Of a stretch of 64,000 nucleotides of DNA, positions 44,416-53,138 are shown piece after piece. Each line of letters begins with the position of its first letter. Positions within the stretch are counted from its first letter, which is position 1. The stretch comes from JBMOUD01 sp049319665 (GTDB lineage: Bacteria > Pseudomonadota > Gammaproteobacteria > Enterobacterales > Enterobacteriaceae): contig NZ_JBMOUD010000012.1 in assembly GCF_049319665.1 (NCBI RefSeq), forward strand, positions 1-64,000, given 5' to 3'. The notes under the pieces were generated by a model. The model was given only the letters and a program-made list of their open reading frames with translations. It did not search any database and had not been told where the DNA came from. A program made the position numbers and the translations under genes.

Positions 44416-45163
44416 ACAAGCGGTGGCTAACGCTTTTAGCCGCGCCGCCAAAAGTTATGAGAACGCCGCCCAATTACAACGCGAAAGTGGCGAAGCCTTA
44501 CTGGCGTTAGCCGCTGAGTTTGCCGCAGGCCCTGCCAAACAGGTATTAGATGCCGGATGTGGCACCGGTTACTTCAGTCGTCGCTGGCGTGAGTTAGGGC
44601 ACCACGTGACCGCATTGGATTTATCGAACGGCATGCTGGAAGCCGCACGGCTGCAAGATTCCGCTGACCATTATCAGTACGGTGATATTGAATATTTGCC
44701 ATTGGAAGATAATTCAGTCGATATCAGCTTCAGTAACCTGGCAGTACAGTGGTGCAACGCGTTGCCGCGTGCGCTGCAAGAATTGGAACGTGTCACGCGC
44801 CCTGGTGGCGTGGTGCTGTTTTCCACACTGGCTACTGGCTCGCTAAATGAGTTGTCCAAGGCGTGGATGAAAGTCGACGGGCGCCCGCACGTTAACCCTT
44901 TCCTGACTCCAGACAAAGTGGCTGAAGCCTGTGCGCCTTATCACCATCATGTGCAGTTTACTCAGCGTACCATGCTCTTTCCTGATGTGATGTCGTTGAT
45001 GCATTCACTCAAAGGCATTGGTGCAACCCATCTTAAAGGCGGGCGGCTCGGTGGATTAGGTGGCCGTCAGCGTATCAACTTGCTCGATAAACACTACGTG
45101 CGCCAACAGAACATGTTGCCGCTTAGCTACCATTTAGTTTATGGCGTGATCTATTGTGAATAA
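44387..45163 (+). CDS. bioC: Malonyl-ACP O-methyltransferase BioC
   Basis: 258 residues (E. coli 251). The SAM-binding motif VLDAGCGTGYFSRRW is near 55-69, and LSFSNLAVQWC-like SNLAVQWCNAL near 110-120. It methylates malonyl-ACP, starting pimelate synthesis by the fatty-acid machinery. The C-terminal SLKGIGATHLKGGR block matches BioC. It overlaps both neighbours in the bio operon. Confidence 0.95.
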   Translation: MGAVTELVNKQAVANAFSRAAKSYENAAQLQRESGEALLALAAEFAAGPAKQVLDAGCGTGYFSRRWRELGHHVTALDLSNGMLEAARLQDSADHYQYGDIEYLPLEDNSVDISFSNLAVQWCNALPRALQELERVTRPGGVVLFSTLATGSLNELSKAWMKVDGRPHVNPFLTPDKVAEACAPYHHHVQFTQRTMLFPDVMSLMHSLKGIGATHLKGGRLGGLGGRQRINLLDKHYVRQQNMLPLSYHLVYGVIYCE

Positions 45164-45878
45164 GACTTCTGTTGCCGATTTAGTCACCCCAAAGCGTTGG
45201 TTTATTACCGGTACTGACACAGAAGTGGGAAAAACCGTGGCGACCAGCGCCTTTTTGCAAGCTGCCGCGTTAGCGGGATATTCAACCGCGGGCTATAAAC
45301 CTGTGGCATCAGGCAGTGAGATGACCGCCGAAGGGCCCCGTAATAGCGATGCGCTGGCGTTGCAAGCGAACAGCACGCAGGTACTGAGTTACCAGCAGGT
45401 GAATCCCTATACTTTCCTTGAACCGACTTCGCCACATATCGTCAGTCAGCTTGAAGAGCGTCCTATTGCGTTACCACAGTTGTCACAGGGATTGCGTGAG
45501 TTAGAACCTTTGGCCGATTGGGTCGTAGTAGAAGGCGCGGGCGGTTGGTTTACGCCGCTCAATGAAAATGAGAGTTTTGCTGATTGGGTTATTAGCGAGC
45601 AATTGCCGGTGATTTTAGTGGTAGGCATGCGCCTGGGCTGTATTAACCATGCGCTGCTCACCGCGCAGGCGGTGTCTCAAGCCGGTTTGACGCTGGCCGG
45701 ATGGATTGCCAATGACGTACAGCCAACCGGTACGCATCACCAGGCTTATCTTGAAACGCTAAAACGCCTGATACACGCCCCAATGCTGGGTGAGATCCCT
45801 TATTTGTCAGCAGGCGTGCCAACGGGGGATTTTGCAGATTTAGGGCAGTATTTGGACCTTGCCGTGTTGCAAAGTTAA
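45156..45878 (+). CDS. bioD: Dethiobiotin synthetase
   Basis: 240 residues from a GTG at 45156, overlapping the bioC stop by 8 bp. The P-loop GTDTEVGKT lies near 19-27, somewhat later than in E. coli (225 residues), because of a longer N-terminus. VVVEGAGGWFTPL near 122-134 and KPVASGSE near 47-54 are family motifs. It closes the ureido ring of dethiobiotin with CO2 and ATP. Confidence 0.96.
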   Translation: MNKTSVADLVTPKRWFITGTDTEVGKTVATSAFLQAAALAGYSTAGYKPVASGSEMTAEGPRNSDALALQANSTQVLSYQQVNPYTFLEPTSPHIVSQLEERPIALPQLSQGLRELEPLADWVVVEGAGGWFTPLNENESFADWVISEQLPVILVVGMRLGCINHALLTAQAVSQAGLTLAGWIANDVQPTGTHHQAYLETLKRLIHAPMLGEIPYLSAGVPTGDFADLGQYLDLAVLQS

Positions 45879-45919
45879 AATATGCCCTTGCCCGATTGTC
45901 TCTCCAATATCTGGCTCAT

Positions 45920-46630
45920 CTATACGCTTAAATAGGTTTTCACCAAGTTATCGTCTAGTTGCGCCAAGGTACCTTGCGCCACGTTGCGACCGCGATCCAA
46001 TAGCCAAAAGCGGTCGGCAACGGTACGGATAAACGGCAGTTTGTGGCCGACTAACAGCAGTGTCAGACCAAGATCGCGGTTCAACCGGTGGATAATATTG
46101 CCCATATTCGCCTCCATTGCCGGGCTGGTGTGTTCGGTAGGCTCATCAAGGATCAACAGCTCGGGTTCTTGCACTAGCGCACGGCCTATCGCCAACTGTT
46201 GCTGCTGGCTTTCATCTAATTCCCCCGCTTTACGTGCCCCCATCTCCTTCAATGCCGGGAATAAGTCATAAATGGGGGAGGGAACACGACGTGTCTTGTT
46301 ACGTCCAGCCATCATGGCAATCTGCAAGTTTTCATCGACGCTCATCTGCGAGAAAATCTGCCTGCCTTGTGGTACGTAACCAATGCCCATCTGCGCGCGG
46401 GTTTCTACTGGCAAACTTATCAAGTCTTGTGGTTCATCATTGGCCGACTGCCATATCATGCTGCCACTTTTTATCGGCAAATGACCCATAATGCAGTTGA
46501 TTAGCGTGGTTTTTCCCACGCCGTTGCGCCCAATTAAGCAATTACACTGACCGCGGACCAACTCTAAATCAATATCCCACAGCGTATGATTCTGACCGTA
46601 ATATTGGTTCACTGCTTTGACGCTTAGCAT
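45920..46630 (-). CDS. UrtE/LivF-like ABC ATPase with degenerate signature motif
   Basis: 236 residues from the ATG at 46630. It aligns with UrtE, the urea ABC transporter ATPase: NQYYGQNHTLWDI near 8-20, Walker A GRNGVGKT near 38-45, YVPQGRQIFSQMSVDENL near 91-108, Walker B LLILDEPTE near 164-172. The signature LSGGQ is LDESQ (QQQLAIGRAL follows) and the usual GQ-loop/H-loop region reads LLVGHKLPF. No permease, binding-protein or other urt gene is adjacent. Either an orphan in decay or a non-transport ATPase. Confidence 0.75.
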   Translation of the reverse strand: MLSVKAVNQYYGQNHTLWDIDLELVRGQCNCLIGRNGVGKTTLINCIMGHLPIKSGSMIWQSANDEPQDLISLPVETRAQMGIGYVPQGRQIFSQMSVDENLQIAMMAGRNKTRRVPSPIYDLFPALKEMGARKAGELDESQQQQLAIGRALVQEPELLILDEPTEHTSPAMEANMGNIIHRLNRDLGLTLLLVGHKLPFIRTVADRFWLLDRGRNVAQGTLAQLDDNLVKTYLSV

Positions 46631-47284
46631 GATGACACCTCGTACACGCTTAACTTCATCCATGGCACCACCTGGCACCGTTTTATTCGTTCCATACTGT
46701 CTATCGACAGCATAAAACCCCACGAGCAATGATCGGTTAGAACAGCATCAATTGACGATAAATAGAGCTTATGTAGCAAATTATGATGAAAAGTGACCTT
46801 TTATGGCTTTAAAACAGCTTCACTGCCGACAAAATGGATCGTTAGCACCACTTTTTAGTGACAGTGTTAATATCTGGCAAATTGGATAAAGGTTCTCAGT
46901 ATAGATTGTGCAAGTCTCGGGCCAAGTTTTCGGAAGAATTTCCTAAAGTGATGTTTTTAAGGGGAAACTGGCTGTATCTGGCAGTGCTCGAAAGGAAAAA
47001 CTCGCCAGTCTTCATCATTGCTGATAGCAATGTTAATAGGGTGCACACTGCTAGTGCTGAGGTTTACAGATCGTGGTGCAAGTTTTATGGTGTTGCGGTT
47101 TTTTTATGCAGTGCGTAGAGCTTATTTAGTATTTTGCAAGTGCTTAAGCATTGCTTATCTAGTCTTAATCAGAATATATAAAGAAATAAAAGTGTAAAAA
47201 AATAACTAAAAAACCGATCTGAATGGGCGATAAATGCGAAATGCTGTTTTTTGCTAACTGGCGCTACAGGCGGGGTGCTGTGAG

Positions 47285-47307
47285 TTATCCACTATTCCTG
47301 TGGATAA
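47285..47307. promoter_or_regulatory. Inverted pair of DnaA boxes
   Basis: TTATCCACT (47285-47293) and TGTGGATAA (47299-47307) face each other with 5 bp between. The second is a perfect DnaA box and the first has one mismatch. They lie about 440 bp before uvrB; a DnaA site in the uvrB promoter region is known in E. coli. Confidence 0.65.
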
Positions 47308-47611
47308 CCATGTGTATGAGTGTCATAAAAGTTGCTACAAGCGAGTCTGGACGCGGGTTGCGCTTAGTTTGTCCGCATTCTCGGCTTTTTAAACAATTCA
47401 TTAATTATCAATGATTTATTTAAAATCAAGCCTCGTAAAACATTCACATCTCAATTGTGTAAATTTTCGTCAGTCTGATGTCAGTAAAAAAATACCGGTT
47501 AAAATCTGGGGATAAATGCGCCGCGTTGGGTAAAAAAGCCGTGCGTTGTATAACTAAAAAAGTGCAGCATAAACAAAGCAAGGGCAGAGATACGATAAAC
47601 AGCGCTTGAAG

Positions 47612-47627
47612 CTGGTTTTATATCCAG
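47612..47627 (+). promoter_or_regulatory. LexA (SOS) box of uvrB
   Basis: CTGGTTTTATATCCAG fits the CTG-N10-CAG pattern and closely resembles the E. coli uvrB SOS box. It lies about 120 bp before the uvrB start. Confidence 0.8.
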
Positions 47628-47749
47628 TATCATACAGCCGTTATCTATTCAGGATAGTCGGCGGTGTCGTCAAATTTGACAACCTTCGGGAGTATTCCAT
47701 ACTAATCCTCCTCACCGGTCTTAAGCATTTCTTCATCAGGTAGCCCGTC

Positions 47750-49756
47750 ATGAGTAAAGTATTCAAATTGCATTCCGCATTTAAACCTTCAGGCGATCAG
47801 CCGGAGGCTATCCGGCTTTTGGAAGAAGGGCTCGAGAACGGTCTGGCGCACCAAACTTTGCTGGGTGTAACGGGATCGGGGAAAACCTTTACTGTCGCGA
47901 ATGTGATTGCCGATCTGAATCGCCCGACAATGGTGCTGGCGCCAAATAAAACCCTGGCAGCACAGCTCTATGGTGAGATGAAAGAGTTCTTCCCGGAAAA
48001 CGCCGTTGAATATTTTGTTTCTTACTACGATTACTATCAGCCTGAAGCCTATGTCCCGAGCTCTGATACGTTTATCGAGAAAGATGCGGCGGTCAACGAA
48101 CATATTGAACAAATGCGTTTATCCGCGACCAAAGCCCTGTTAGAGCGACGTGATGTTATTGTCGTGGCGTCGGTATCGGCTATCTACGGCTTGGGCGACC
48201 CAGAACTGTATTTGAAGATGATGCTGCATTTGACTAAGGGCATGATTATCGACCAGCGCGCTATCTTGCGTCGTTTGGCGGAACTGCAATATTCACGCAA
48301 CGATCAGGCTTTCCAGCGCAGTACTTTCCGCGTTCGGGGGGAAGTGATCGATGTTTTCCCAGCCGAGTCGGATGATTTGGCATTGCGGATTGAGCTTTTT
48401 GATCAAGAAGTTGAACGGTTGTCGCTATTTGACCCGCTGACCGGTCATGTTGAACATGAAGTGCCGCGTTTCACTATTTATCCCAAGACGCACTATGTGA
48501 CACCGCGCGAACGCATCGTTCAGGCGATGGAAGAGATTAAAGTCGAGCTGGTTGAGCGCCGTAAAGTTCTGCTGGACAACAATAAATTGCTCGAAGAGCA
48601 GCGCATCAGTCAGCGTACCCAGTTTGATCTCGAAATGATGAACGAGCTGGGTTACTGCTCGGGCATTGAAAACTACTCACGCTATCTTTCAGGACGCGGG
48701 CCAGGTGAGCCACCGCCGACGTTGTTTGACTATCTGCCGGCTGACGGTTTGCTGATTGTCGACGAATCTCACGTCACTATTCCGCAAATTGGTGGGATGT
48801 ATAAAGGTGACCGTTCGCGTAAAGAAACGCTGGTGGAATATGGTTTCCGTCTGCCCTCTGCTTTGGATAACCGCCCAATGCGCTTCGAAGAATTTGAAGC
48901 CTTGGCCCCGCAAAGTATTTATGTTTCGGCAACGCCGGGCAAATATGAGCTGGAAAAATCCGGTGATGACGTTATCGATCAGGTGGTGCGGCCAACTGGC
49001 TTGCTTGATCCATTGATCGAAGTACGCCCGGTTGCTACTCAGGTTGACGATCTGCTCTCGGAGATCCGTAAACGTGTTGAAATCAACGAACGTGTCTTGG
49101 TGACAACGCTGACTAAACGCATGGCCGAAGACCTTACCGAATATCTTGAAGAGCATGGAGAGAAGGTGCGCTATCTGCACTCCGACATTGATACCGTTGA
49201 GCGCATGGAAATCATTCGTGACCTGCGTCTGGGCGAGTTTGACGTGCTGGTGGGTATCAACTTATTGCGTGAAGGGTTGGACATGCCTGAGGTGTCTCTG
49301 GTGGCGATCCTTGATGCGGACAAAGAAGGGTTCTTGCGTTCTGAACGCTCTTTGATCCAGACCATCGGTCGTGCGGCACGTAATCTCAACGGTAAAGCGA
49401 TTCTCTACGGCGACAAAATTACCCAGTCCATGGCAAAAGCCATTGATGAAACCGAGCGCCGTCGTGCCAAGCAGGAAGCCTATAACCTAGAAAATGGCAT
49501 TACGCCGCAAGGGTTAAATAAAAAGGTCACGGATATTCTGCAACTTGGTCAGCCTAAGACCAAAAAGAATAAAGATAAACGAGATGCCGAAGCTTCAGCA
49601 ACGATTCAGGCGCTGTCTCCTAAGGCGTTGGATCAGAAAATTCGCGAGCTGGAGAGCAAAATGTACGCTCATGCGCAGAATCTTGAATTTGAAGACGCCG
49701 CCCGCACCCGCGACGAACTGCAATCACTGCGCGCGCAATTTATTGCTATGTCGTGA
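47750..49756 (+). CDS. uvrB: Excinuclease ABC subunit B
   Basis: 668 residues (E. coli 673). It is the damage-verifying helicase-like subunit of nucleotide excision repair. Walker A GVTGSGKT near 38-45; the beta-hairpin SYYDYYQPEAYVP near 91-103; helicase motifs DESHVT near 337-342 and QTIGRAARNLNGKA near 538-551; a C-terminal UVR domain near 628-665 (LESKMYAHAQNLEFEDAA) for UvrA/UvrC contact. It is SOS-controlled through the LexA box. Confidence 0.97.
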   Translation: MSKVFKLHSAFKPSGDQPEAIRLLEEGLENGLAHQTLLGVTGSGKTFTVANVIADLNRPTMVLAPNKTLAAQLYGEMKEFFPENAVEYFVSYYDYYQPEAYVPSSDTFIEKDAAVNEHIEQMRLSATKALLERRDVIVVASVSAIYGLGDPELYLKMMLHLTKGMIIDQRAILRRLAELQYSRNDQAFQRSTFRVRGEVIDVFPAESDDLALRIELFDQEVERLSLFDPLTGHVEHEVPRFTIYPKTHYVTPRERIVQAMEEIKVELVERRKVLLDNNKLLEEQRISQRTQFDLEMMNELGYCSGIENYSRYLSGRGPGEPPPTLFDYLPADGLLIVDESHVTIPQIGGMYKGDRSRKETLVEYGFRLPSALDNRPMRFEEFEALAPQSIYVSATPGKYELEKSGDDVIDQVVRPTGLLDPLIEVRPVATQVDDLLSEIRKRVEINERVLVTTLTKRMAEDLTEYLEEHGEKVRYLHSDIDTVERMEIIRDLRLGEFDVLVGINLLREGLDMPEVSLVAILDADKEGFLRSERSLIQTIGRAARNLNGKAILYGDKITQSMAKAIDETERRRAKQEAYNLENGITPQGLNKKVTDILQLGQPKTKKNKDKRDAEASATIQALSPKALDQKIRELESKMYAHAQNLEFEDAARTRDELQSLRAQFIAMS

Positions 49757-49858
49757 TGCAGAGCCTGGAGAGCGAATTGATAAAACAGTAACGGCGCTAT
49801 TTTAGTCGCGCCGTTGCCTTTTAGAAGATTGAGTTCGGAAGGGGCAAATAAAATATCG

Positions 49859-50179
49859 TTAACTCTTGGTCGCGACTTTCAGCAATATTACGCCTGAAAT
49901 AATCAGTACAACCGCCAGGACGCGTAGGAAGTTCATGCTTTCGCCAAACATAGTCACGCCGAGAATAAATGCGCCGACGGCACCAATTCCAACCCAAACA
50001 GTATAAGACGTGCCTAAGGGCAAGGTTTTCATCGACACTGCCAATAGCGCGAAGCTTAGCAGCATGAAAACAATGGTAATAATGCTGGGGAATAAGCGAC
50101 TAAACCCGTGAGACTCCTTCATTGCCGTTGCCCAGACAACTTCAAATATTCCGGCTAACACTAAATATACCCAAGCCAT
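49859..50179 (-). CDS. sugE: Guanidinium exporter SugE/Gdx (SMR family)
   Basis: 106 residues with four membrane helices. The conserved Glu is in the first helix (GIFEVVWATAMKESHGFSR near 10-28), with the Gdx-type W-G-IGAVGAF pattern near 62-72. Members of this subtype export guanidinium rather than quaternary ammonium compounds, and the upstream guanidine-II riboswitch supports that. It is convergent with uvrB. Confidence 0.92.
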   Translation of the reverse strand: MAWVYLVLAGIFEVVWATAMKESHGFSRLFPSIITIVFMLLSFALLAVSMKTLPLGTSYTVWVGIGAVGAFILGVTMFGESMNFLRVLAVVLIISGVILLKVATKS

Positions 50180-50198
50180 ATTTTTACCTTAAATGCTT

Positions 50199-50252
50199 CT
50201 TAGGGTCGTCCCTTATAGTGATGTGGCTGTTTTACCTGGTCGTCCAGACAGC
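50199..50252 (-). promoter_or_regulatory. Guanidine-II riboswitch (mini-ykkC)
   Basis: Read leftwards, two hairpins with the same loop occur: CTGG-ACGA-CCAG (50236-50247) and AGGG-ACGA-CCCT (50202-50213). The paired ACGR tetraloops on short GC stems define the guanidine-II class. The second hairpin ends about 12 nt before the purine-rich site of sugE, so guanidine binding would free translation. Confidence 0.93.
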
Positions 50253-50398
50253 AGTTTTAAAATAATATCATGAAGGTGAACTGGCTTCATCCCGAATGAC
50301 CGATGGTGCAGAGATAGCAATGGCAGAGTCAATAAAAGTCCTTGTACCGTCGGGCAAAGCTGATTAAGGTGTGCGACTGCAAAATTCAGGATATGACG

Positions 50399-50785
50399 AT
50401 GACTACGACTACGATACCCCCCGCTAAACCTTTATCTAAAGATCCGCTGCACGGCGTAACGTTGGAGAGTTTACTGACCACGTTGGTTGATAACTTTGGT
50501 TGGTCGGCGTTGGCCTCGCAGGTCAATATCAACTGCTTTAAGAGCGACCCTAGTATCAAGTCTAGCCTGAAATTCTTGCGTCGCACTCCTTGGGCGCGCA
50601 AAGAGGTTGAAACGCTGTATCTGGATTTTGTGGAAGGGCATTTGCGTCCGGATATGACCCGTAGCAAGCGCCGCACGCCATTGTCTGAGGTGAAACCCAG
50701 CAAGCCGAAAGTCAGCCAGGCTACGCCTGCGGCAGACAGTCCGTGGCACAATCACCCGTTGACCAAAAAGCCGCAGCAAGACTGA
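50399..50785 (+). CDS. VF530 family (DUF2132) DNA-binding-like protein
   Basis: 128 residues from the ATG at 50399, placed 7 nt after AGGA; ATGs at 50393 and further up are less well spaced. The core (about 14-75) carries DPLHGVTLESLLTTLVDNFG and SDPSIKSSLKFLRRTPWARK, the VF530 signature. A basic, Pro/Lys-rich tail follows (about 76-128). Structures of this family suggest nucleic-acid contact; the function is unknown. It is convergent with yvcK, 5 bp apart. Confidence 0.85.
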   Translation: MTTTTIPPAKPLSKDPLHGVTLESLLTTLVDNFGWSALASQVNINCFKSDPSIKSSLKFLRRTPWARKEVETLYLDFVEGHLRPDMTRSKRRTPLSEVKPSKPKVSQATPAADSPWHNHPLTKKPQQD

Positions 50786-50790
50786 ATCGT

Positions 50791-51699
50791 TTAGCACATT
50801 TGCTGTAAGGCTTCTTCCAGCGCTTTACGCAGTAGCGCTCTGTCGTGACGATAGGGGATATCAGAGGCTTCCAGCGGTGATTGAATAATCAGCCTGTCGC
50901 TCGCATCGCCAATTTGTACTCTTGGCCCAACAATGGCTGCATCGATAGCCCGACGACCTATCTGCTGTTCAATCATATCTAGTTTATCTCGCAAAGTGAG
51001 TGAGGCGGCCGCTGGGCTGAGTTCTTTGCCCAAATTGCCGATATAAACCAGATGGGCGCGGCTACGACGTAGAGCGATACTGAGATCTTTCATTAATAGC
51101 AGTGGCATCAGGCTAGTGAAGAAGCTGCCTGGTCCAATTAAAATAAGATCTGCTTCCTCAATCGCCTCTAGTGCTTCTCTTGTCGCTTCAACCTGAGGTT
51201 CCAGCATCAGCTGGCGTGGGATTTGCGGTAATTGATCTATCTGCACTTCACCGTGGATCAGATTACCGTGCTCATCGATAGCGGCCAGATCTACCGGATG
51301 TTCTGACATCGGGATTAACATCGCTTCGACTTTTAGCAGGCTGCGGACCAAATTGATCGCTTCAAGAGGACGTACGCTAAGATGGTCCAATGCCCTGAGC
51401 ATCAGGTTGCCTAAATTATGGCCAGAAAGTTCACCTGTCCCGTTAAAACGATACTCAAACATCGCTGAAGCCACGCTTGGCTCGGTAATCAACTGATTGA
51501 GGCAATTGCGCATATCACCCCACGCTATGCCACCTTCTGAGCGGCGAATTCTTCCCGTTGATCCGCCATTATCAGTGGTCGTGACTACGCCGGTAAGGCG
51601 CGAGCCTAAAGACGAGAGCGATGACATTACCCGACCTAATCCGTGTCCACCGCCGAGTGCAACAACTCTGTCGAGATCGGCCAGGGTACGATTGCGCAT
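50791..51699 (-). CDS. yvcK: YvcK/YbhK family protein (CofD-like)
   Basis: 302 residues, equal to E. coli YbhK. The phosphate-binding VALGGGHGLGRVMSSL is near 13-28, and VVTTTDNGGSTGRIRR near 38-53 is the family motif. GPGSFFTSLMPLLL near 193-206 completes the site. It is related to CofD nucleotide-sugar enzymes; in Bacillus YvcK is needed for growth on gluconeogenic carbon and cell shape. The enterobacterial role is unproved. It is divergent from moaA. Confidence 0.92.
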   Translation of the reverse strand: MRNRTLADLDRVVALGGGHGLGRVMSSLSSLGSRLTGVVTTTDNGGSTGRIRRSEGGIAWGDMRNCLNQLITEPSVASAMFEYRFNGTGELSGHNLGNLMLRALDHLSVRPLEAINLVRSLLKVEAMLIPMSEHPVDLAAIDEHGNLIHGEVQIDQLPQIPRQLMLEPQVEATREALEAIEEADLILIGPGSFFTSLMPLLLMKDLSIALRRSRAHLVYIGNLGKELSPAAASLTLRDKLDMIEQQIGRRAIDAAIVGPRVQIGDASDRLIIQSPLEASDIPYRHDRALLRKALEEALQQMC

Positions 51700-51959
51700 A
51701 ATTATCCTTTTGAAGTGCTATTGCCGGGGGGCATCATTGATTTTGCGAAGAGTTTACCTAATTTATTGTGGACTTGTTATCTCAACCTAAAGGTAAATTT
51801 TTTCTAAAAGCCTGCTGATTTAATGCACTTTTTTATTATTTGTGCGTAAAGATGAGAATGAAAAAATCGTTATATATCAAAATGCATAACGAAAATCCTC
51901 CTTGGTATTCCCCTTTTTGCGGCGTTAGAATGGCGCTAATAACCGTGATTATTGTCGAT

Positions 51960-52080
51960 TTGTTATTCGGACAGTGGTCGAACTCCTAGCCCTGATACCT
52001 AAGTTGTCGTGGTTGTTTACGTCAATAAGGTGTCTTGGCCGTGGCTTTATGCCACCAGGGTGCTTGGTAGAAATGCCAGC
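51960..52080 (+). promoter_or_regulatory. Probable molybdenum-cofactor (Moco) riboswitch
   Basis: The moaA leader contains ACTCCTAGCC (51982-51991) and the hairpin GTGGC-TTTAT-GCCAC (52041-52055), resembling conserved parts of the Moco RNA motif known upstream of enterobacterial moaA. It ends about 30 nt before the chosen GTG start. The assignment is from memory of the motif and position; the full fold was not computed. Confidence 0.55.
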
Positions 52081-52108
52081 ATCTCCCGTATTTGGAAAGG
52101 TGTTAAAG

Positions 52109-53095
52109 GTGCAGCAACTTACCGACGCATTTGCGCGCAAGTTCTATTACTTGCGCCTATCGATTACTGACGTGTGCAATTTTCGTTGCACCTATTGTCT
52201 GCCTGACGGCTATAAACCGCAGGGACACAATAATAAAAGTTTCCTTTCGCTCGACGAAATCCGCCGTGTGAGCCGCGCTTTTGCCGCGTTAGGCACTGAG
52301 AAAGTGCGCCTGACCGGCGGGGAACCCTCTCTGCGCCGTGACTTTTGCGACATTATTGCCGCGGTGCGTGAAAACCCTGAAATCCGCCAACTTGCGGTGA
52401 CCACCAATGGTTATCGAATGGCGCGCGATGTGGCGAGCTGGCGTGATGCAGGGCTGACAGCCATCAATGTCAGCGTTGATAGTCTTGATGCTCGCCAATT
52501 TCATGCCATTACCGGACAGGATAAATTCCGTGAAGTCATGAACGGCATTGATGCGGCATTTGACGCTGGTTTTAGCAAAGTAAAAGTTAATGCCGTGCTG
52601 ATGCGCGACGTTAACCATTCCAGTCTGCAAACCTTCCTCGATTGGATCAAATCCCGGCCGATTCAACTACGCTTTATCGAATTAATGGAAACCGGGGACG
52701 GCGGTGAGCTATTCCGTAAACACCATGTTTCTGGTGAGGTGATCCGCCAGCAGTTGGTGCAACAAGGCTGGCAGCTACAGCAGAGAGGGCGCAGCGACGG
52801 ACCGGCTCAGGTATTCACCCATCCAGATTATCTGGGCGAAATCGGCCTGATCATGCCTTATGAAAAAAACTTCTGTGCCAGCTGCAACCGCCTGCGGGTA
52901 TCGGCGCTGGGCAACCTGCATTTATGCCTGTTTGGCGAGCAGGGTATCCCGCTGCGTGAGCTTCTTGCTGATGATCAACAGCAGGATGCGTTGATCGCCC
53001 GAATTCAAGGCGGTTTGACCTACAAAAAACAGACGCATTTCTTGCATCAAGGCAATACCGGCATCACACAGAATCTCTCTTTTATCGGCGGGTAA
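52109..53095 (+). CDS. moaA: GTP 3',8-cyclase MoaA
   Basis: 328 residues from the GTG at 52109 (E. coli 329). The frame is open to 51974, but those codons lie in the structured leader. QLTDAFARKFYYLRLSITDV leads into the radical SAM motif CNFRCTYC near residues 23-30. The C-terminal cluster motif is CASCNRLRVSALGNLHLC near 256-273, and it ends in Gly-Gly. It makes the cyclic GTP precursor of molybdopterin with MoaC. First gene of moaABCDE. Confidence 0.95.
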   Translation: MQQLTDAFARKFYYLRLSITDVCNFRCTYCLPDGYKPQGHNNKSFLSLDEIRRVSRAFAALGTEKVRLTGGEPSLRRDFCDIIAAVRENPEIRQLAVTTNGYRMARDVASWRDAGLTAINVSVDSLDARQFHAITGQDKFREVMNGIDAAFDAGFSKVKVNAVLMRDVNHSSLQTFLDWIKSRPIQLRFIELMETGDGGELFRKHHVSGEVIRQQLVQQGWQLQQRGRSDGPAQVFTHPDYLGEIGLIMPYEKNFCASCNRLRVSALGNLHLCLFGEQGIPLRELLADDQQQDALIARIQGGLTYKKQTHFLHQGNTGITQNLSFIGG

Positions 53096-53138
53096 TCACG
53101 ACCTGCCGGATACATTATTTGGTTGTGAGGAGCAATGG

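Larger units (their letters stand above)
46731..47749. other. Long intergenic region before uvrB
   Basis: About 1 kb without a convincing gene. A rightward 86-codon frame at 46858-47118 shows no domain, signal or ribosome site. The right half is AT-rich and carries DnaA-box-like and LexA-box sites described separately, consistent with a complex uvrB promoter region. Confidence 0.5.

Noticed and set aside
46858..47118. Rightward 86-codon frame upstream of uvrB
   Set aside because: No recognisable family, AT-rich region, no ribosome site; treated as non-coding.
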